Position numbers and translations under genes: made by a program. Source: JBJENW01 sp051880395 (lineage in GTDB: Bacteria > Bacillota > Clostridia > Lachnospirales > Lachnospiraceae). Taken from it: a DNA stretch of 28,254 nt. The stretch spans positions 1 to 28,254 of the forward strand of contig JBJENW010000015.1 of NCBI GenBank assembly GCA_051880395.1, in the 5' to 3' direction. The notes under the pieces are model-generated. The model was given only the letters and a program-made list of their open reading frames with translations. It did not search any database and had not been told where the DNA came from. Below, in pieces: positions 23,476 to 28,254 of this stretch. Numbering within the stretch: position 1 is the stretch's first letter; each line of letters starts with the position of its first letter.

Positions 23476-24684
23476 CTAATACTCCCCGCTCAGCAAAAAG
23501 TCCGCCACATGCATCGTCCGGATTCCTTCATAATTTCCGTCCGCAAACGCATCCGTACGAAGCACATACTTCGGATAATTATCCGGGATTTCCAGCAGGC
23601 GTTTATACTCTCTCTTTTCTGTTTCCTCACTTTGAATTTCCTGTGTCACCTGCACATATAATTTTTCATTCTCCTTTGATGCGACAAAATCAATTTCTCC
23701 TGTACCAAACTTTCCGATATAGACCGTATAGCCGCGTCTGCAAAGTTCCAGATAGACCACGTTTTCCAGCATAGCTGCCACAGAATCCGGTGCATACCCA
23801 AGCACACTGTATCGAATGGCGCTGTCTGCCACATAAAATTTCTCCTGCGTTTTTAAAATTTCTTTTCCCTGCAGATCATAGCGGGAGCAACGATGCAGCA
23901 AATAGGCTTTTTCCAGTTTTTCGAGATATCCATAGACCGTCTCGTTATCAATTTTTCTATTTTCCGCTTTCATATATGCCGAGATCGTTCTTGCTGAAAA
24001 TGTATTTCCGATATTGTTGAGCGCATACTTTACCACTCGCTCCAGCTGGTCCACTTTTCGAATCTGATTGCGTTTTACGATATCTGAAAATACGGTAGAA
24101 TTATAGATATCATGCACGATCGTATGGATCTCGTCTTCGGAATGTTTTTGCAGATGTGTCGCCGGGAATCCTCCAAACCGGATATAATTTGCCAGTTCTG
24201 TTTTTGGATCTCCTACAGTATCATATGTTGCTTTAAAAGTCAGATATTCTGCAAAGGAAAGCGTGTAAATATGAAATCGCACATACCGCCCGGTCAGATA
24301 TGTGGAAATCTCAGAAGACATCATTCTGAAATTGGAACCTGTCACATAAATATCCACATCAAAGTCAGCTGCAAATGTATTGACCACTTTTTCCCAACCG
24401 TCGATTTCCTGCACTTCATCCAGAAACAGATAGGTACGCTCTTTCGTGGAAAGTTTTTGTTTGATCTCTGCATACATCTGTTTTGCTGTAAAATCGTCAT
24501 ACTCCATGGAATCAAACCGATAGCTCAAAATTCGCTCTTCCGGTATTCCCCGCTCTCTTAATTTTTGCATGATCATTTTTAAAATCGTTGATTTTCCACA
24601 GCGTCGCACACCCGTCAGTATTTTTACAAATGGCGTATCTGTATAGTTCATGATTTTATCTACATATATTGGTCTGTCGATCAT
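23476..24684 (-). CDS. AAA_14 ATPase with C-terminal DUF4143 domain (paralogue)
   Basis: A 402-residue protein from ATG 24684 (MIDRPIYVDKIM), with GGTGAGG just upstream; the longer frame to 24768 would include the promoter. Walker A is GVRRCGKSTI near residues 25-34, Walker B YLFLDEVQEIDGWE, and the C-terminal DUF4143 part has YLELCRRGYTVYIGK, GEIDFVASK and LYVQVTQ. It shares the domain order and many short blocks with the neighbouring gene, so the pair are tandem paralogues that have clearly diverged. Each has its own promoter. Function as for its neighbour: ATPase of unknown physiological role. Confidence 0.85.
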   Translation of the reverse strand: MIDRPIYVDKIMNYTDTPFVKILTGVRRCGKSTILKMIMQKLRERGIPEERILSYRFDSMEYDDFTAKQMYAEIKQKLSTKERTYLFLDEVQEIDGWEKVVNTFAADFDVDIYVTGSNFRMMSSEISTYLTGRYVRFHIYTLSFAEYLTFKATYDTVGDPKTELANYIRFGGFPATHLQKHSEDEIHTIVHDIYNSTVFSDIVKRNQIRKVDQLERVVKYALNNIGNTFSARTISAYMKAENRKIDNETVYGYLEKLEKAYLLHRCSRYDLQGKEILKTQEKFYVADSAIRYSVLGYAPDSVAAMLENVVYLELCRRGYTVYIGKFGTGEIDFVASKENEKLYVQVTQEIQSEETEKREYKRLLEIPDNYPKYVLRTDAFADGNYEGIRTMHVADFLLSGEY

Positions 24685-24714
24685 ATCCTCACCACCTTTT
24701 GAATCTCTTTTCTT

Positions 24715-24743
24715 ATTATAACCATTTCTTCTTAAATTTTCAA
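24715..24743 (-). promoter_or_regulatory. Promoter of the second AAA_14 gene
   Basis: On the minus strand TTGAAA (24738-24743), 17 bases, then TATAAT (24715-24720). The position 30 bases before the ATG at 24684 rules out the longer reading frame as the true gene start. Confidence 0.8.
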
Positions 24744-24814
24744 TTATTTTGGCGATTATATCCGCCATTTTTTAGTTTCTATCTCAACCTTTTCATTTCC
24801 GATACACAGTTTCA

Positions 24815-24943
24815 GGGATTCGGCGGACGCAGCAGACAGGGCTGGCCGGGACGAATGTGGCTTTGACAGAAATGACAATGAGTTCATTTCTGTCTAGCCA
24901 CATCCGTCCCGGCCAGCCCTGTCTGCTGCGTCCGTCGAATCCC
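24815..24943. repeat. Near-perfect inverted repeat with 60-bp arms (dispersed hairpin element)
   Basis: The arms 24815-24875 and 24884-24943 are reverse complements apart from about four differences and leave an eight-base centre. Both begin with GGGATTCG(G/A)CGGACGCAGC and run through CAGGGCTGGCCGGGACG. The element is far richer in G+C than its neighbours. It lies after the stop codon of the coiled-coil membrane gene (24991) and upstream of the AAA_14 promoter. A related partial copy is at the end of the window, so this looks like a dispersed palindromic repeat or a non-autonomous MITE-like element that may also act as a terminator. The 24685-24990 interval has no other gene. Confidence 0.85.
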
Positions 24944-24990
24944 GGAAACGTCCGTCCTGGAATCCTCCGCGGTTGAGATATTTTTATTCT

Positions 24991-25746
24991 TTATGGATTA
25001 CAGCGACTGCAAGGCGTATATCCCTGTGCAATGGCATCATCCTTTGAAATCGGAATCTGACTCTGCCGCAAATAGGAGCAGCCCGCGCGATGATATTTTT
25101 CCCCAGTATTGGTTACATACACTTCCGCCGCAGTTGGTGTTGCCTCCGCCGTTTCGTTTCCACCGGAATCACCGGCCGCTGCTGTCTCCGTTTCATTTCC
25201 TCCGGAATCAGCGGCTGGCGCTGCAGCTGCTCTGACGACTGCATCCGCCTGTTGCTGCAATTGTTCGTTTGATGCCTGCAAAGACGCATACTGCGTATTC
25301 AGATTATCATAACTGGCATTGAGCTTGTCAATTTTTGTCTTTAACTTCTTATTTTTCGATTTTAGCTCTGTGGTAGTTTTCTTTTCACTTTCATATTTTT
25401 CAGACAGCTCATCCACTTTTTCCTGCAGTTCTTCTGCCTGCGCCATTTCATCGGTGTCCGTTTCCTGCAATTTTATCAGTTCTTTTTGTAAATCCGCCTG
25501 TTTCGTTTTCAGGTTCTGATTCTGGGTCGTTAATTCTGTTACCTGCGCCGTCAACTGTTTGTTCTCTTCGCTGTCATCTGTAACTGCAAGCGAGAACGTG
25601 GAAAGTGCAAGGAGTACGATCGCAATCGTCTTTTTTTGTTCCTTGCTCCATTTTTTTCTTGGTCTTTTCGTTTTCATCTGTGACGAACGCTTTGTCTGAT
25701 CCTCTAACATATCATCATCCCTTTTTCTTGTAAATACGTTTCTCAT
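24991..25746 (-). CDS. Membrane-anchored coiled-coil protein with C-terminal Cys-rich (Ada-like) zinc motif
   Basis: Up to 251 residues. A basic N-terminus (KTKRPRKKWSKEQKK) is followed by one hydrophobic segment (TIAIVLLALSTFSLAV, about 40-55), then a coiled coil over about 60-165 and an Ala/Gly/Thr/Glu-rich linker with two near-identical DSGGNET units. The C-terminal 40 residues (VYVTNTGEKYHRAGCSYL ... GYTPCSRCNP) are the short domain with KYHxxxC and PCxxC that binds zinc and is often seen at the ends of secreted nucleases or surface proteins. The start may instead be ATG 25710 (MLEDQTK), preceded by AAAGGG. Likely on the outer face of the cytoplasmic membrane; function unknown. Confidence 0.75.
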   Translation of the reverse strand: MRNVFTRKRDDDMLEDQTKRSSQMKTKRPRKKWSKEQKKTIAIVLLALSTFSLAVTDDSEENKQLTAQVTELTTQNQNLKTKQADLQKELIKLQETDTDEMAQAEELQEKVDELSEKYESEKKTTTELKSKNKKLKTKIDKLNASYDNLNTQYASLQASNEQLQQQADAVVRAAAAPAADSGGNETETAAAGDSGGNETAEATPTAAEVYVTNTGEKYHRAGCSYLRQSQIPISKDDAIAQGYTPCSRCNP

Positions 25747-25826
25747 TTCATCATCACTTCTTTTCTTCCTATTTTATATTTTTTTCGGAAAAATATGAGA
25801 AAAGTTAATACCACCACGCATTTATC

Positions 25827-26309
25827 TTATTTCTGCACGAAAAGATCCTCCCCATCCAGCACAGCTTCCACCAGCTCTTCCCCAACATACCGAAGTTTCA
25901 GTGAAAAAAATCCTCTCTCCTCTTCGAGCAATCGAAAAAAGATTTTATCCCCTTCCCAAATGGGAAGGTCATACACCTCTTTCTTCGCAATCCACTCCAG
26001 ATTTCCTTCCTCGCATTCTCCGATCGTCTCATCCTCCACCTCTGCGGTATATAAAAACATATACTCCGTCTGCCAGCGGTCTGAGAGAAAGGTAATAATG
26101 CCCCGCAGTCGATAGGATTTCAAATCCAGATTCGTTTCTTCCTTCACCTCGCGGATCAGGCATTCTTCCGGGGATTCGTCTTTTTCGAAATGCCCGCCGA
26201 CGCCGACCCATTTATCTTTATTGATATCGTTTTCTTTTTTTACCCGATGCATCATCAGGTATTTTCCGTCTTTCTCTATGTAACAGAGGGTTGTCAGATT
26301 GCTTTTCAT
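25827..26309 (-). CDS. NUDIX hydrolase, 8-oxo-dGTP diphosphatase-like
   Basis: From ATG 26309 (MKSNLTTLCYIEK), with AGGAG ten bases upstream, the protein is 160 residues. The Nudix box begins at Gly39: G-x5-E-x7-REVKEETNL, a good match to GX5EX7REUXEEXGU except for Asn in place of the final Gly. The N-terminal LTTLCYIEKDGKYLMMHRVKKENDINKDKW, split here by family convention, is characteristic of 8-oxo-dGTP or related diphosphatases (MutT/MTH1-like) in Firmicutes. It would hydrolyse oxidised or non-canonical nucleoside triphosphates. It appears to be a normal chromosomal gene. Confidence 0.88.
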   Translation of the reverse strand: MKSNLTTLCYIEKDGKYLMMHRVKKENDINKDKWVGVGGHFEKDESPEECLIREVKEETNLDLKSYRLRGIITFLSDRWQTEYMFLYTAEVEDETIGECEEGNLEWIAKKEVYDLPIWEGDKIFFRLLEEERGFFSLKLRYVGEELVEAVLDGEDLFVQK

Positions 26310-26339
26310 CGTTTCACTTCTCCTATTCGTTTTTATTCG

Positions 26340-26369
26340 AAAAAACAGAACAGGGCACACTCTCCCTGT
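26340..26369 (-). terminator. Terminator after the oligoendopeptidase gene
   Basis: ACAGGG (26350-26355) and CCCTGT (26364-26369) form a six-bp stem with an eight-base loop, and the minus-strand transcript continues TCTG then six T. It lies about ten bases past the stop codon of the peptidase gene. Confidence 0.6.
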
Positions 26370-26379
26370 CCTGAATACT

Positions 26380-28110
26380 TTATTTTTCTAACTCTGTTTT
26401 GATATACTCCCGCGCAAATGTGACTACTTTACCGACGCGGTTTTTCGCATACGCCGGCTCTAAACCTGCACCAGCCAGAATATCCGGATAGCTGAGGCTT
26501 CCTCCGACCGAACACAGTTTCCCATAGGCCGCCCATGCTGCCGCCGGATCCTCTTTCATCTGTCGGAAAAGATCCATCGCACACATTTCAGACAATGCAT
26601 AGCTGATCACATATCTCGGGAACATATACACAGCCATGCTGCGCATCAGATCACATCCCTGCAAAACGTAAGGTTCCATTTCCCCGTAATCCAATTCCGG
26701 ATGATACAGTTTTTCAATTTCGATCTGTTTTTCTGTCAGCTCCTCAAAAGATGCACCCACATGTGTATAGATCCATGTGTTAAATTCATGAATCGAACAA
26801 TAGGACGCAATTTCACGCAATGCCCCGATGAAATGCCCCTGTCTGAATTTTGCTGCATCTTTTCCAAAAAAGTTTTCTGCATATGGATAGGTAAACAGCT
26901 CCATCGTCTTTGATGGGATTTCCACCGCATCCAACGGCATTTGCTGCAGTAGATCCAAATCTACCTGCTTTTTTGTCAGATATCCCTGCCATGCATGACC
27001 GATTTCATGCGTAAACACCTCCACGTCCGTATCGGTTCCATTACAATTTCCAAATACATACGGAAGGTACTCTCTGCTTACATCCGTACAAAATCCCATT
27101 CCTGCAACCTTATGAACCGATGGTGCAACGTCTAAGCTCTCTGACTCCACCATCGCCTTAAAAAATGTTCCCAGCTCCGGCGAAAGCGCATCATACATCT
27201 TCTTTGATTGTTCGGTCAAAAATGCTGCATCTCCTGCCGGTGCTGCATTTCCATCAGCAAAATAAATATGTTCATCATAGGACATCAGTTTCTCTACGCC
27301 AAGACGCTTGCGTTGTTCTTCGCGCAGTTCACTTAACAGCGGAACCAGTTCTTCTTTTACCTGTTGGCAGAATGCTGTCATTTCCGCTTCCCCGTAACCG
27401 CGGCGGCTGTAACTGGCATTTGCATACTCCAGATAATTTTCGAATCCATTTTCTTTTGCGATCTGATCACGCAGTGAGATCAGTTCTGTGAGCATCGGAG
27501 CAAATGTCTCCTTCTGCTCTAATACGGCCTGCGCCAGAGCCTTTCTCGCATCCAGTCTTGTCTGGCGGTTTGGATCGTCAAAAAACACGAACATTTCCCC
27601 TTCCGAATACTGTTTTCCGCGAAACTTCACCTGCAGGCTGGCTTTCTTCTGCTGATACTGACTGACGAGTACCTGCTCCTTCGCCATCAGCTCATGTCCG
27701 CCGACTTTTGTTTGAAAATTCTGCTCCAATACCGGGCGAAATTCTGTACCATAACGTTTTTCCAGTTCCGGCAGAAACGGACTATCTAATAGTGCCTTAT
27801 GAAACGGTGCTGTCTGCAGCATGGAAATCCCTGCGCCTTCTTTCTGAATTGCATCCTGATAAAATTCATCCGTACAATCCAGACTGCTGCGGATAAATGC
27901 AAGATTATACGAATAAGAAACCTGATCCATCAGTGTCTCGGACTCTTCTATACCGGCTATGACATCTTCCACACGTTTTGCTTCTGTTATCTTTTTTGTA
28001 AGACTTTCGAGTTTTTGATTTATTTTCTCATAATCACTCGGTGTATACGCAAGCTGTGAAAATTTATATGCTGCCTCGATTTTGTCTTTTTTCTTTTCTG
28101 CTCTTTCCAT
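26380..28110 (-). CDS. M3-family oligoendopeptidase (PepF-like)
   Basis: From ATG 28110 (MERAEKKKD), with AAAGGAG six bases upstream, the protein is 576 residues, normal for the M3B/PepF family. The zinc motif HEIGHAWQGY is at about residues 368-377, and the third ligand Glu follows about 25 residues later in AVEIPSKTMELF. The C-terminal MSRYVISYALSEM-type region (here PRYVISYALSEMCAMDLF) is typical. It cleaves oligopeptides of about 7-17 residues in the cytoplasm and is a housekeeping gene in Lachnospiraceae. An ATG at 28155 in frame lies within the promoter -10 and is rejected. Confidence 0.93.
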   Translation of the reverse strand: MERAEKKKDKIEAAYKFSQLAYTPSDYEKINQKLESLTKKITEAKRVEDVIAGIEESETLMDQVSYSYNLAFIRSSLDCTDEFYQDAIQKEGAGISMLQTAPFHKALLDSPFLPELEKRYGTEFRPVLEQNFQTKVGGHELMAKEQVLVSQYQQKKASLQVKFRGKQYSEGEMFVFFDDPNRQTRLDARKALAQAVLEQKETFAPMLTELISLRDQIAKENGFENYLEYANASYSRRGYGEAEMTAFCQQVKEELVPLLSELREEQRKRLGVEKLMSYDEHIYFADGNAAPAGDAAFLTEQSKKMYDALSPELGTFFKAMVESESLDVAPSVHKVAGMGFCTDVSREYLPYVFGNCNGTDTDVEVFTHEIGHAWQGYLTKKQVDLDLLQQMPLDAVEIPSKTMELFTYPYAENFFGKDAAKFRQGHFIGALREIASYCSIHEFNTWIYTHVGASFEELTEKQIEIEKLYHPELDYGEMEPYVLQGCDLMRSMAVYMFPRYVISYALSEMCAMDLFRQMKEDPAAAWAAYGKLCSVGGSLSYPDILAGAGLEPAYAKNRVGKVVTFAREYIKTELEK

Positions 28111-28153
28111 GTGTTTCTCCTTTCCAATGCTGTCTTTCTTCATGATGTAAGCC

Positions 28154-28182
28154 ATTATATCATATTTTCACCATTTTCTTAA
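28154..28182 (-). promoter_or_regulatory. Promoter of the oligoendopeptidase gene
   Basis: On the minus strand TTAAGA (28177-28182), 17 bases, then TATAAT (28154-28159). It lies about 45 bases upstream of the preferred ATG. Confidence 0.75.
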
Positions 28183-28223
28183 GCATCCTTCCACAAATCT
28201 CTATTTGTCTTTCGGTTCTTGGG

Positions 28224-28254
28224 CGGACGTTTCCGGGATTCGGCGGGGCAATAC
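28224..28254. repeat. Partial copy of the dispersed repeat, cut by the window edge
   Basis: The first 23 bases (28224-28246, CGGACGTTTCC then GGGATTCGGCGG) match the minus-strand sequence of 24932-24954 at 22 of 23 positions, then the sequences diverge (GGCAATAC). This continues beyond the window. Confidence 0.7.

Noticed and set aside
22125..24770. Shared string AAAATGGCGG(T/A)TATA at 22126-22140 and 24755-24769
   Set aside because: Short and A/T-biased at the ends; one copy straddles a stop codon and the other lies above a promoter, so a common role is doubtful.
25776..25796. ATATTTTT/AAAAATAT stem downstream of the NUDIX gene
   Set aside because: The stem contains only A and T pairs and would be too weak for termination.

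Overview
The window looks like part of a low-GC Firmicutes chromosome, most likely Lachnospiraceae or a close relative. The reasons are the A+T-rich composition, strong AGGAGG-type ribosome binding sites, consensus TTGACA/TATAAT promoters, and a gene repertoire (DUF6273, M3 oligoendopeptidase, NUDIX, AAA_14/DUF4143, small zinc-ribbon proteins) common in gut clostridia. Every gene I can support is on the minus strand, so transcription runs from high to low coordinates. No tRNA, rRNA, CRISPR array, transposase or integrase was seen. Everything was read by eye from translations and motifs; no database search was possible.

Left part (1-5992): a two-gene unit of a large SNF2-type helicase followed by an Eco57I-like adenine methyltransferase cut by the window edge. 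Its order and architecture fit the drmD-drmMI pair of class 1 DISARM; drmA, drmB and drmC would lie beyond position 1.

Central part (6549-17784): the most interesting block. A WYL-domain regulator with its own promoter precedes a tight run of genes encoding a coiled-coil protein with a GrpE-like C-terminus, a HerA/VirB4-like ATPase with a 130-residue Ser/Thr/Gly linker, a protein with a glycine-rich hydrophobic N-terminus, an unknown 171-residue protein, a 986-residue Hsp70-like ATPase with a large N-terminal extension, a DUF6273 protein, a 50-residue single-TM peptide, and a GTPase with a hydrophobic DUF697-like tail. An Hsp70-like ATPase with what looks like its own exchange factor, a DNA- or protein-pumping ring ATPase, a GTPase and a membrane-active-looking protein, beside DISARM and under a WYL regulator, suggests a chaperone-coupled defence or conflict system that I cannot match to a named one.

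Right-central part (17947-24684): a 44-residue zinc ribbon behind a small acidic ORF, a secreted protein with a perfect consensus promoter and strong terminator, then a cluster of small two-gene modules (XRE + ImmA/IrrE-like peptidase, MNT + HEPN, YefM + YoeB) and two paralogous AAA_14/DUF4143 ATPases, most with recognisable promoters and palindromic operators.

Right edge (24815-28254): a roughly 60-bp-arm near-perfect inverted repeat, a membrane-anchored coiled-coil protein, a NUDIX hydrolase and an M3-family oligoendopeptidase. These look like ordinary chromosomal genes, so the island probably ends near the inverted repeat. A partial further copy of that repeat sits at the very end of the window.
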